This document shows, piece after piece, positions 37,700-48,732 of a DNA stretch of 64,000 nt (its first letter is position 1; every line of letters begins with the position of its first letter). The notes under the pieces were generated by a model. It was not told the DNA's origin, searched no databases, and worked only from the letters and a program-made list of their open reading frames with translations. The stretch is from Sclerotinia nivalis. Its lineage: Eukaryota > Ascomycota > Leotiomycetes > Helotiales > Sclerotiniaceae. Position numbers and translations under genes: made by a program. The stretch lies in contig JAPEIS010000009.1 in NCBI GenBank assembly GCA_029531795.1, positions 2,108,001 to 2,172,000 on the forward strand. The letters run 5' to 3'.

Positions 37700-38760
37700 G
37701 TAAGTCTTTTTCGAAGATCTTTCAATTCTGGAGTCCATCAGGGTTTTGCTTTTTTGATTGATTTGTATTTAGGAATGTTTGTATTTGTTGAATATGTAAT
37801 AATTCGAGTAAATTCTGTAGCGGTATCATCGAGTATTTGTATATTCGATTTGTTAATTAATAGGGAATCAAGGGAGTCGGATTCTGAAGTGGATAAATTA
37901 AGGTATTTATTCGAATTCAAGATTGATGATTTCGATATCTCGGTTTTCAGGGTGAATACGAATTTATCCTAGTTAGTTAGTTTTGTATTGAATTTAGTTA
38001 TTGAAGTAGCGTTTGGTGTATAGGAAGAGTTGCTTTTTATTTCAAAAAGAATGCCTAAATGGTTTGAGCCGAGATCAGGAAGAACTTGTCAATCGATAAT
38101 GTTGGAGGAAATAGCTTCTGTAGCTAAAGTGAGATCCAGAACGCTTGGGTTTGTTATATTCGTTTGATAAAAGGTACTGATATCTGGTTCGTTGAGCAGA
38201 ATGAGATTGTGGTCTTCAAACCATTCTGCTAATTGATCAGTATTCGAACTTTTGTTCAAGAATGGATTCCATTAAGGGTGATGAGAGTTGAAGTCTTCTG
38301 TAAGGATAGTATGCTGGATAAGGGGAGTGTTGAATAGGCATTTTTCGATTGTGTGGCCTTTCTCTTTCGTTTGATTGGTTTTATTGTAAATATTGAAGAG
38401 TTGAATAGTATGATTCTCTTGAGTGATATTGACAATTTGGATATCTGGATCTTTAGAGGAATTCGGGGCTAAAGATACTAGTGGTTTGTATGCCTTTGAA
38501 ATGTATATCATCGTCCGAGGACGAAGGTTCGAAGGGTAGTTGGGGAGGAGTTGGGAGAAACTGGAATGGGCGATCGATCTGGTTGAAGAATAATCTTTTT
38601 CAGGATTTGGAAGGATCTATGGTTCTTGAATGATTAGAAGATCGATGTTGAGTTTTATAGCAAATTGAAGAGTATTTTCTGTAACTTGAAGACTTTTGTT
38701 TAAATTGATTTAAAGGATGCGAATATTGTTGTATAATATTAATTGGTTTTTTTTATAGTT
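37700..38760 (-). pseudogene. LINE endonuclease domain, broken
   Basis: Readable in sections on the minus strand. The start reads IRIL-stop-INLNKSLQVTENTL, then IDLLIIQEP-stop, where the usual forms are LQINLN and QEPW. Next come IVNITQENHTIQLFNIYN, LTEDFNSHHP-stop-WNP (normally GDFN and HHPWWNP or similar), and SNHLGILFEI (normally SDHLGI). These are the Glu, Asp-Phe-Asn and Ser-Asp-His signatures of the apurinic-type endonuclease. The final catalytic D is N, so it is dead even apart from the stops. Confidence 0.82.
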
Positions 38761-40300
38761 GCTTGATAAATTTCGCAGAATTTCGAATTGGCTTTATGAT
38801 CTTCTTGATAATTAGTATATTTGATTATTAAATGTTGATAAGGTTTGCTTTTTGTTTGATAGATTAAACAAAAATGTTCAACAGTAAAATGTTTATTGCT
38901 ATATAATCCATAAGCAGAAGGTTTCTTGTAATATGATTTATTATAGCCGAAACCTTGGCATTTCTGGTATTGAGAATTGGATTTGGAATCGTAGAACTTT
39001 TCGATTCTTACACTAATTCTAGCGATATATAGTCTTTTTCGAATAACTAGATCTGCTTTTTTTCGATAACAAAAGTTATTACAATAATTCTTTTTCGTTG
39101 AATTGTTCTTTTGATTGATGAAATGAATCAATATAATGTTCCTATTAGGGAGCAATCAGAATTGTATGTTTTAATTTCTTCTGAAATAAGATTTATTCCT
39201 TTAAGTCCTGAGAATTCCTTGATTGGGATTTTGTAGATGATCATTTTGTGTTATGCTTGATCTTTCTGAATTCTTTCAGATTTCAATATTTGGTTCCAGA
39301 TTCCTTTTTTATTCAATAAGAATTGAAAGGTGAATAAATTGTTGATGGTTATAATAAGGTTATTATTGGTAGAAGTGGTAATGATTGAGATAATAAGACC
39401 TTTGATATTAATTGCTTTGAATACTTCATTGATCTAGTTTTTCATTTGAAGGGATAAAAAGGAAAAGGGATGTTCGATTTCCGGGTTGATAAGGATTAGG
39501 TGTTTTATTGAGATATCCTTTTTCTCTTTCTTTTGCTCTATGGATTTCTGTTTTATAGGTTTTCCTTTTGTAATTAAATTCTATTCTTCTATGGTTTTAA
39601 CAATAATAGTATAGTTTGTATTATTGGTTGATATAGTAATTATAAAAAAAGGGATTGAAGGATTCAGAAGATTGGAAAAATGATTAGTTTGTTTTTCGAT
39701 TCGTTTGATAGCGTTTTCCAAATGAGAGATTTGAGATATGATAATATTTGAAGCTTTTGTAAGCTTTCCTTTTTCGAAGTATTCGCAGAATATTTCGATT
39801 AGGTCGAGGAGTTTTGATTGTTCTTCATTATCTTTTTCCAGGAAAACGGCTAAGATGAATAGATCTCTGATTTGTTTGATAGTTTCTTTTGATGAATTAG
39901 TACAAGATTCTGAATGATTGAATTGCCGTCTTCGTTTATTATTGAATTGAAGCATTAAGGGATTGGTTAATGATTTGAATAGATCATCAGAGCTCAAGAT
40001 ATCGCATTAAACTTGAAAGTTGAAAGGTTGGAAGGGAGTAGGGCTGGAAAGAATGAATAAGGGATTATTGTTCCTTTTATGAATAATATACTCAATATAA
40101 TTCTTTTGGCATAGAATGCCTAATATCATTTCTAAACGATTGAATAAAGTAATACCCGTTATAGAGATTTCTTCACTCATAGTGAAGGGATGAAAAAGAT
40201 GAGAATTTTTGTGTTTTAGCGCGATTTCATGCGTTTTGGGCGCTAACGATAGTATCATAACAACTACTGGTTCGATTTCTTTGAGGATAATTGCATTCAA
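38739..40300 (-). pseudogene. LINE ORF1-like fragments with lost zinc knuckles
   Basis: Three consecutive open stretches at about 40,300-40,007, 39,997-39,581 and 39,155-38,739. The last reads KCQGFGYNKSYYKKPSAYGL, YSNKHFTVEHFCL, and NYQEDHKANSKFCEIYQAT. Spacing matches CCHC knuckles, but most Cys positions are Tyr (TGC to TAC) and a His is Tyr, so metal binding is lost. The first two stretches are assigned to ORF1 only by position. I could not define the original start codon. Confidence 0.7.
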
Positions 40301-40387
40301 TTTGGATTGATTTGTTTAGTATAAATAAGGTATAAAAAGGGCGTATTTCGAAGAATAATTTTTCTTCAAAATTTGTGTATCCAGATG

Positions 40388-40401
40388 TTTGAGTGGGCGA
40401 T
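40388..40401. repeat. Target-site duplication, LINE copy A (5' side)
   Basis: TTTGAGTGGGCGAT, exact match to 34,460-34,473; marks the 5' end of the full-length element. Confidence 0.9.
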
Positions 40402-43048
40402 GATATACCTCGATATTTCAACGCGGCTTCCTCGTTATCGACCAGGAGACGGATGGCGTCCTTATACACTGGCTTGTGCGAAAACTCTTATTCTGCATAA
40501 TTTGGCCCTGAACACCCTCCATATATTAAACCCTGAATTCCTCGAACTGTCTCCTCATACTCTTACCCATTAGTCAAGTGCGTGATAAGGAGAATGAGAA
40601 CAGGCAAGACTTCTCACAGAAGTGATACCTTGAACAAAACCACACAACCTCTTCATTTTACGAGCTTTCATATAAGTTCACCGCAAAAGATAAGAATAAC
40701 TTCTTCCGAAACCACCGCAAACACGGCCCACAATCGCGTTTTCTGCTGAATTACAGGCGAGTCGGTAACTTTAGTCAATCGGGCTTGAATCCGGGAGAAT
40801 AAAACAGCAATGGGAGATCTCTTGAATACTATCATTATCACACGCTGTCAATAACCATCTTACTGAAAGAAGCTGAAAATGACTTCAGCGGCCTTGCCTT
40901 GATACTTAAAGCCCCCCATAACTTCCAAATCACTCAAACCAAAACCCTTCTTCTTTGAATCTCTTTGAGTTTTGCGAATCATTGGGATGAAGATCATTTT
41001 TTCTCCTTCATCACCCAAGCTTTATATTCAATACCTCCCTCATCTATCCCAAAATTCTTCCCCAAATTGAAATTTTACGCCGCTCATATCAAATTTTGAG
41101 TCTTAATCTTGTCGTCAGATCGTGACATGTCACGGTCCTTTTTCCATGTGAATTTTCGACCAAATCAGGAACGCAAAGAAGCTGACATACACTAATAGTA
41201 TCATCTGAAATCATAAATGCTGTCTAATTAGTAAAATGTATTTATATACTAGATATGGTTGAGTTATGTTAAAGTTAGAAACCAAGATCTTTTCGATTTT
41301 CTTAAAGCCATTTTGATAGCCATATCTATTCTACGACTGTACTGTGCGGGTTTCCCCTTGACGGTGATCTACAGTCTAGTTGTAAAAGAATACTTCTGTG
41401 GCCATGAAATTGACTCTGAATTAGTCCCAGATCCGTTGCATGATACATATAGAATATCGTATCATCCACCATACGGTAGAACAATACACCTTGGATCTAT
41501 TAATATTCCATTCATAAATATACCGAAGAATTTCAGCTCATCCCTACCCACTTACTAATATTTTCGGAGAACATTAATGCTGTATCATAGAACCAGGGTT
41601 AGAGCTCCCCGGAATTATTGAAAATACTTATACGCTACTGCTCTTGCTAACCTCCACGTACCTCATCTACAGTATTGCACCAAACGTGGCACCCAAGATC
41701 TTTCCAACATATTCTTTGAGAGATTATCGCGCCATCATCTGAGTTGTATGGTGTTGCTCTATGGTATAAACCCTTCGCTGCTTATACAAAAGAAGATATG
41801 CGGGCCTAAGTGAGGTTGTCTGTTAGGAATGTGACTTTGCTGATTGATATGAATTCTCTCCGATGTAATGGTTCCAGGACACTGATGGACTCACCTCATT
41901 CCCTACATAGATCACTGATCTCGCTTTATATTATGCATCATAGTCATATCAATGAAGTAGACTTCCGTGTCGAGAATAATCCTAATCCCATCTTGCACAA
42001 TGATATTCCATCATCCCATCAGAACATATCTCATAGACACTCATCCCAGAACCACTAATTACTAATAAAATTAAACCACAATCTCAATTCTTCCAACTAT
42101 TATCCGCGGAGAATAAAAGTCGATACACTATTCCCCAGTCACTCAATTCCATCCTTTCCAATACTACCCCCATAGCACTTAAGCAGATTCTCTCTCCCTT
42201 CATCTCACCTCAGAAATTCCCCACAATCCCGTTCTCACACCATTAAACAGACAGCCCAATTCTACTTCAACCGCCATTTAAATTTCCCAATAGCTAGATA
42301 CTTTTCGCAAAACTTACCTATCTACAAAAAATTCATCCCACTAATATCCCTATTCAGTTTAACTTTGGAAACTTTATATGATATATAGCATCTATTATAT
42401 ATATAAATGTCGGGATATTCATCACGTGAATTCACTAGCGTTGAAGCTAGTGCCTCGATCGAGCTTTATATAGTTCGACGTTTCCATAGTTCTAGTTCTT
42501 TAGGCAAAATCAATACGAATTACATGAGTACTATTGAATGCTTCACCACCCCATATACGTGCCTACCGACAATAAATGAACTATATAGTCTTTTTAGACT
42601 ATTATACAATTCATATATATCTTATCTCCTTTTCTAAAGTCTAGTGTATTATAATCTAATATTGCAAATTTCATTTATGTGATATTCAACCTCCCGAGAT
42701 CATTATATATAATCATATTACCAAATCATCAAAACACAACAACGATACACCATAAATTTTTTAATCATTCATCCTCTTACCACCCTATCCCATCTGAAAA
42801 TCAAGAAATAACAATCATAAACCACAAAGCAATAGAGTATTAAACAACTCCCATCCTAAACACCATGAATAAATACCTAATAATTCCGTGACCCGTTCCT
42901 TCCAAATAAGAATACAATGAATCTCATCTTCGGTAACCCACCAATCACAAATTTTGCACCACCACTTCCCCTATACCTTCCCTTTCCCTTCTCTCCCCCT
43001 TCAAACCGCCTCTCCTCTCCCATTCATCTCATCTCATCCCACCTCCCC
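40402..43048. other. Intergenic region, no gene seen
   Basis: No supportable gene. Next to the LINE, on the minus strand, a short coding-looking string YKDAIRLLVDNEEAALKYRG runs into the insertion site, with a stop shortly upstream. It may be a relic of the pre-insertion locus. From about 42,700 the + strand becomes G-poor and C/T/A-rich up to the stop codon of the 2EXR-like gene. Confidence 0.5.
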
Positions 43049-44068
43049 CTACCCCCGAAACCCCACCCTCCTCCTATAAATCGGCCTATCACATCTACAA
43101 GACCCTACAAACCTAATCCACGGCACTACTCCCCAAATCCTCCTCATCTCAACCCCCCACTTCCCCTGCACCAAAACTTTAAATTTATCCACATAAAACT
43201 CCTTCGGATGTCTAAGTCCCTTTATCGAAGTACGCACTTCGTTTCCGTGGATGCAGATTTTTAAGTGTGGGACTAGGACGATTATTTCTTTTAGGGCGGG
43301 GTATTTGAGTAATACGGGGCGGGGACCGATGGTGTAGTTTATAGTGGAGAAATAGTCGATTGGGACGGCGATGCGTTGGATGAGGGTCTTGTCGTGGAAG
43401 GAGGAGATGGTGGGTCCTTTTCGTGTGCCGCCTGCGGCTTGGGTGTATTCTGCTCTGGATCCGCAGTGGAGGATGTCGACTTCTGGGTCGAAATATGCTT
43501 GACCGTAGGGAGTGACGAGAGCGCCATTGAGACGGGGTAGCGGTTGTCTCAACAGCTTGTAGGTCTCGAGAGTTCTTGCACGGGATACTCGGTCGATGGA
43601 TAGTGCCACAGGAGGCTCAGCTCGAACAGCTCCTTGGCCAAAAGCTAGGGTATGAGTTGCGGAGTTTTTGTTGCGCTCGACGGTCGTTTCTGTATCCATA
43701 GGGCTGCGAGTCGCGAGGCTTGGATCGACCTTGATCATGGGTTGAAGACGTAGATCGAGCATCCTTTGGTTTGGGCGCATCAAGTCAATAGCTTTCCAAC
43801 GCAATTCCACAGGTAGCTCTTTATATGCGGCAGTGGGTCTGAACTTGATATTGAGCTTGATCATCAAGCTTGGCTTAACAGGAGGTGCGATGGGTTGCGC
43901 TGCGGAAAGTCTAGAGGCAATTGTTCCGCTGTTATGAGGAACTTCTTGATCTTCTCGTGCTTCTCGTGCCTCACGTTCTGCTTGTTGTGCTGCGCGGCGA
44001 CTATACACTGCCTCAACAGCAGATGATGCGAAGGGACCGAAGGAACGAGCAGATTGATTTTGATCCAT
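43049..44068 (-). CDS. 2EXR-domain-like protein
   Basis: A single open frame of 339 residues. The N-terminal part is Arg/Glu/Ala-rich (RRAAQQAEREAREAREDQE, about residues 24-42) and likely helical. The middle resembles the 2EXR domain of filamentous fungi: KELPVELRWKAIDLMRP, then after a spacer VALSIDRVSRARTLETYKLL in place of the usual CRESR-A-x-x-Y block, then YFDPEVDILHCG. The usual F-x-x-LPxELR opening and YxxxDxD middle are recognisable but diverged. The C-terminal 60 residues look less conserved, and an unrecognised intron near the end is possible. The Met at 44,068 is the only one before the body of the protein. Function of the family is unknown. Confidence 0.62.
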   Translation of the reverse strand: MDQNQSARSFGPFASSAVEAVYSRRAAQQAEREAREAREDQEVPHNSGTIASRLSAAQPIAPPVKPSLMIKLNIKFRPTAAYKELPVELRWKAIDLMRPNQRMLDLRLQPMIKVDPSLATRSPMDTETTVERNKNSATHTLAFGQGAVRAEPPVALSIDRVSRARTLETYKLLRQPLPRLNGALVTPYGQAYFDPEVDILHCGSRAEYTQAAGGTRKGPTISSFHDKTLIQRIAVPIDYFSTINYTIGPRPVLLKYPALKEIIVLVPHLKICIHGNEVRTSIKGLRHPKEFYVDKFKVLVQGKWGVEMRRIWGVVPWIRFVGSCRCDRPIYRRRVGFRG

Positions 44069-46870
44069 GGTGACGAGAGAAAGTGCAATTATCTTTCAAA
44101 GAAAGTACAATTGTGCTTGTAGGAAGTACAAGTATGCTTGTAATGGAATGCAATTATGAGTATACAGAAATGTAGATGTATCCAAGATGCTTGAACTCGA
44201 ATTGAAATGCAGACAAATACGTTCCGGTATCAGGAACTGTGCAACCATGAGAGAGGGTGATGTTGTGAGAGAGGAACCATCCCCAGCACGAACTACACGT
44301 CCATGAAATATCCCCAGAAAAGCATTTGCAATACTGCCAATGGACTAGCGAGAACGCTAGAATAACCATACGGAACAGTAGCCATAACCGTATCCGACCA
44401 TCTCGATACCTCGATCTTATCTGCCTACTTGAAGACGTACGGGATGAGGATATGTAGCAGTATGTTTATTCTTTTGGTGCTGGTAGCATATACCTGTGAG
44501 TGAATGGGTGTGTTTTGAGGTTCGGATGAGGTTCGAGGGTTTGCTGTTATTGTTGAGAATTGTTGACCGTATTGACCTTTCATCTCTCCTTATGCCAACC
44601 ACTTAAGAAAATGATAAGCGAATGGTAGTATCATTGAGCCATTGTACTATAGGAATTTTCTATACAAGATGTAGCTTATGCTCATCTCGGAGTCCCAATG
44701 AATACCGCTTTTAGCAAGAATATATAGGCGATGGATGACTTGATTAAGGCTCGCCGCTAATATCGAGAACCATGTTAACCTCTCCATTACTTTCTAGCAT
44801 TTCATATTTCTAAATGTTCCTATTCCTCTCCTCCAGATAGATGACGAAAACACCCATAGTGCCATCAAGCCAAGATGCCATCAGAGCAGTGAGGAATTAT
44901 ACCTCATGCTTATCTCAGAACCCTAACCGAAACCCTAATCTAGACCATGACCATCTTTGTTGGTAAATCTTCCAGAAAGCGAAGAATATATTATATATAT
45001 GCGACGCTATTAGCGAGAAACTGTATTAAGCTCCTCGTTTTTCCCCTCCTAACACAATAGTAGTACTATTGAGCAGCAATGTCGTGAGGGCAGGTGGTGG
45101 AGATTGTAGCTTATACTCATCTCGGAGCCAGTCAGTACTATTTTGTTTAAACAAACGCAATGCTATTAACCCCGAAGCCATTATAATGCTATACAAGCAG
45201 TACTTTCTGCTCATCTCGGAGCCGGCCAATACTACCCTTAGCTGAAAAACTATAGTTCTTTCGAGCCGTGGGGCTAGTAACCCCACAGCCACTGCAATAG
45301 CCATACACGCGTCGTGTACTTTAAACTCATTTCAAAGCCATAACACCTACCACCCCCAACCACAAGACACCGCAAAGAACGAACAAAATATATATAGCAT
45401 ACCTACCCCATCCATCCCAAGAGAACTAGACACTAATCTAGCTCAAACTCAAGAAAGTTTGATGAAAATCATGAGTATCCATCATCGGTCCTCCATAAAA
45501 ATGACCTTACCACCCCTCTTCCCAACCTCCATGCCTTTCCCCCCAAGCGCCATAACTCAACCTCCCCTAAGCGGTGTAAACAACCACCTAACCCCTCTAA
45601 TTCCACACAATCCACGCGATCCAACCGAACCTACCCCTCTTACCACCCAAAACTTTCTTTGTTAGAGTATCAATCATCCCTCATTCGAAAACGACCTTCA
45701 CATCCCACCCCCTTCTACCACCCCTCTTCCCTTCTCAGTCCCATGCCCCTCTTCTCCCCACCATACCTCAACCCCCTCCCCACTCCCCCAACACCCTACT
45801 TCTACTCCCACAAAATCCAATCCCACGCAATCCATTCAAACCCCTTTCCTCCCTCTTAGCACTCAAAAACCCTCATCTAAAACTCTCATTAAGACTCCAA
45901 CAAAGCCACAAATACGCAGAAACACACACAAACGTAAGTCTCATTCACCCAACCTCACCACCACCCAATCCAACCTACCAAACCTGCCCACCCAGCTCCA
46001 TAAACTCACCTCCCTCCTTCACACGGGAAAACTTCAGAATTCAAAAGACTAACATATACCACATATACCACATAGACCAACTAACTTACTTCATTCGATT
46101 TCATTTATTCCATTTCATCCCCTATCAACAGCTAGCTGATTTAACAAAACACATCATACCATACCATATCAAACCACGATGCCAATCAAAACCAAACCCA
46201 AACCCAAACCAAGCCAAAAGGAAAAACATACAAGAGCGAGCATACTTCTCACAATCAATCATCAATCAACCAACCAATCACCTTAAATATATTCATATCT
46301 ATTTCCAGTTTTCCCACAGGCACATTTCAATTAACTTATTTATTGTCATTCCTTTTGCCATTTTGCTTTTAAGGGTGAGTACACGACGCGCCAGTAATAC
46401 CATAGTGACCTAAGCCAAATGACCAAAGCCATGGAAAGTAAGGTCACCTCCGGTGTTAATTGAGTAACCTGAAGCCTTCTCACTGATGGTCTTAATCGCA
46501 AACCCCTGTTACTAAAAGGCAGATGGAAATGCAAAACCCACCCATAATGAAAGCAAAACGAAAACCTGAGTATGTAGAAGCCTTTTACATATGCACTATT
46601 AGTGCCAAGAAGGGAAAAAAGTATGGACTGGAGAACAAATGACGGATATGATTGTAGCCTGTTTCTTGGGAGGATGATACGTCGAAGATTTCTTCGTGAA
46701 ATTTGCGGACGCATGAGGTGAATTGGTTGTATGGTGGATTAGTCACATGGGACCAGAGACAAATGATCCAGTATGATCAGATGGAAGATGTGAGATTTGT
46801 GGAAACCAATTTGTGTGGTTTAGTCCGTTCATGAATCCTCTTCAGTCTTTTTGAAAACCCTGCGACATTG
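44069..46870. other. Intergenic region with a degenerate repeat cluster
   Basis: No gene is supported. The 5' flank of the 2EXR-like gene comes first, with imperfect repeats of an AGTACAATTRTGCTTGTA-like string around 44,090-44,160. A cluster of degenerate repeats occupies about 44,640-45,350. From 45,330 to 46,300 the + strand is G-poor and C/A-rich. The remainder is the 3' flank of the HP1 gene. Confidence 0.55.
44640..45350. repeat. Degenerate repeat cluster built on CTCATCTCGGAGCC
   Basis: The string GCTCATCTCGGAGYC or close variants recurs near 44,680, 44,910, 45,115, 45,210 and 45,330. It is usually preceded by CTATACAAG or a GTAGCTTAT-like string and followed by CAATACTACYNTTAGC. A second shared block, GCTAATATCGAGAACCATGTTAACCTC versus GCTATTAGCGAGAAACTGTATTAAGCTCC, also repeats. 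Units are irregular in spacing and diverged. Confidence 0.6.
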
Positions 46871-47936
46871 TTAGCCTGATATACAAAGGGGAGTCATATG
46901 CAGGGGTTTGTACAAATGTCTTTCGTAGAAACTGAGCATCTATTTTTCTCGTTAGCTTGGAACGTTCAACTGAAAATTTGGAGGCTCTACCTTCTGTGGG
47001 CAACGTTTGTATACTTGATGTAATGGATGTTGTGACTTGGCTCCACCCTTCCATGTCAAGTAGACAATAACTTCTGCATTTGGTCCTTCCATAGCTTCGA
47101 TTGTAACAACATCATCTTCCCAACTTCCCATTGGTGGTTTAAAGGATGCAGGTGGTATTGATGAAGAAGGGTGACCATTCTTTCTCGATTTCTTTCCATT
47201 GGTTTGAGGAGTAGCAGCACCAGTGCTTGGTCGACCACGTTTCTTTCCTTGCTTCTTTTCTGCTGCCTCCGCTTTCTTCTCCCAGAATTGATCCATGAGA
47301 TGTTCTTTACCACCAACGCTTTCGAGATACGCATTAAGTATGTCTTGCGCAGTTTCCCTAAGAATCCAAGATCAGCCAAGAAAAACTTAGAAGGAACAAG
47401 TATAACTTACAAATTCCTCTCGGGTTCCCAGGTCAATTCCGACTTCTTGTCGTAACCTTCCCATTTAACCTGAAATCTCAAGACTCCCTTTTAGAAGTGT
47501 TAGAGATACCCATTATAGTAGCGACAAACAAATACACTTACTTCCTCATCAATAGCATGCTTCAAGATCTTTTCAACCACAAATCTGCAGACACATTAAT
47601 CATTGAATACATATATTCATCAAAGTTCGTCGCATACTCATCCTCTTCTTGTCCGTCTCCCTCTTCTTGTCCCTCATCAGTTTCTCGATCCGATTCAACC
47701 TTCAACTCTTCTTCAGGCGACCCTTCTTTCTTGGTTCTAACCTTCACTGGTTTTTTGTATTCTTGTTCGCTAACATCGGAAACCGAACGTTCATCGTCGC
47801 TGATTTCTGTAAAACGTGAGCGCATGTCAAACAGTTATGCCAATTCAAGAGGCATCAGTGTTTATGATGGGAAGCCAACTAGATTGAGCTTTCAAGGCTC
47901 CGTGTGAAGTTAAATGTGCGACTTACGAGGAGGCAT
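46871..47936 (-). CDS. Heterochromatin protein 1 homologue (chromodomain + chromo shadow domain)
   Basis: Six exons (47,936-47,927; 47,806-47,638; 47,584-47,542; 47,487-47,411; 47,357-46,991; 46,939-46,871) sum to 735 nt, or 244 residues. The chromodomain spans about 60-112: EFVVEKILKHAIDEEGVLRF, then VKWEGYDKKSELTWEPERNL. The methyl-lysine cage positions are F61, W83 and Y86. The hinge is Lys/Arg-rich with an AT-hook-like KKRGRPS near 138-144. The chromo shadow domain is at about 178-231: GSWEDDVVTIEAMEGPNAEV, then YLTWKGGAKSQHPLHQVYKR, then CPQKMLSFYERHL. The acidic N-terminal region matches HP1 architecture. By family, it binds H3K9-methylated nucleosomes and dimerises through the shadow domain. 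I chose the AAAAG acceptor for exon four because it restores six residues that the chromodomain fold needs; a TTTCAG acceptor lies 18 nt downstream. The first exon holds only ten coding bases. Neurospora calls its orthologue HPO. Confidence 0.93.
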
Positions 47937-48732
47937 TATTGAGGATGATGTTCAAGCTAGCTTCCCGTTTGCGCCAAACAGATCGTGAACTTTTCCTAGC
48001 AGTTTCCCAACTCAATTAAAATTGAGAATAGAAGAAAGATAAGAGATCTCACTTATGATATCTCAAAATAAATGCGCTATTGTTCTCAGATGGTAAATGA
48101 TGAAGTTTTGATGAGGAAGCTGTAGAGGTTGTAAGATGGAAACCTGAAGACGCGGTAGTAGCTCTGAAATGTTAGGCTCTTGTTTGGTTTGGTGACAAGT
48201 TCGTGTTTCCTACCAATAAAAAAATTGATCATGTGAGGGTGGATGGGTTAGCTTCGGATTAACCTCGGGAAATTTGGAAAGTGGTCTGTGCTTTGAGTAG
48301 AGACATCTTGAGGCTGAAAGGAACTCATGAAAGTGAAGCATATACATAGGTATATACAGAATCTCAAACTTATCCTTCCTATTCTCTCCCTTTATACTCC
48401 TAAAATGATCCCCTTATCCCTCTTTATCCATCAAAATCCAGACACATAAAAACCCTGATTCCCACTCCCCTCTAAAAACATCTCAAGCCTTTTATTTATT
48501 TCCATTCCGCAAGAACATTAAATAAAACTTACTAGGTGATCAAAAAGACAATTGAATCAAACGAGAAAATCTATCTGAATGAGAGTAATCGATCTCTTAT
48601 CGGACCGAAGTAGTTGTAGAAGAGGAGTCTCAAGCTTTAGCGAAGAAAAGGGGAGGGCGCGTGCTTAGTTGGCGAGGTGCGGAGCCAGTAGATAGAATTG
48701 TATACGCGATTATTATTTATAAATTAACTATT
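47937..48732. other. Intergenic: HP1 5' flank
   Basis: No gene seen. It should contain the promoter and leader of the minus-strand HP1 gene and the 3' flank of the DUF6604 pseudogene. A short CT-rich stretch lies near 48,370-48,470. Confidence 0.5.

Larger units (their letters stand above)
34474..40387 (-). mobile_element. Full-length, RIP-degraded LINE of the Tad1/I type (copy A)
   Basis: The 5.9-kb element reads on the minus strand. In order it shows a 5' region and ORF1-like fragments with a zinc-knuckle region, an apurinic-type endonuclease, a reverse transcriptase and an RNase H domain, then a 3' UTR of about 366 bp ending in a (TCAA)n tail. Endonuclease, RT and RNase H in this order place it in the I superfamily, most likely the Tad1 clade common in fungi. 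A 14-bp duplication flanks it on both sides, so it is probably a complete insertion. Many stops and frame changes make it non-autonomous. The substitutions are dominated by G-to-A and C-to-T changes. Two short copies of its 3' end lie at 15,040-15,277 and 51,366-51,582. Confidence 0.92.

Noticed and set aside
34474..40387. Reading the LINE as an active element or as separate host genes
   Set aside because: Multiple stops in the endonuclease and RT regions, Asp-to-Asn at a catalytic position and lost zinc-knuckle Cys rule out activity. The separate frames are fragments of two original ORFs.
44921..44940. CCCTAA-type strings as an interstitial telomere
   Set aside because: Only two non-contiguous copies, and they lie within the degenerate repeat cluster. 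No telomeric array.
46346..46714. 122-codon minus frame downstream of HP1
   Set aside because: No motif, and it lies in the 3' flank of HP1. Retained only as non-coding.
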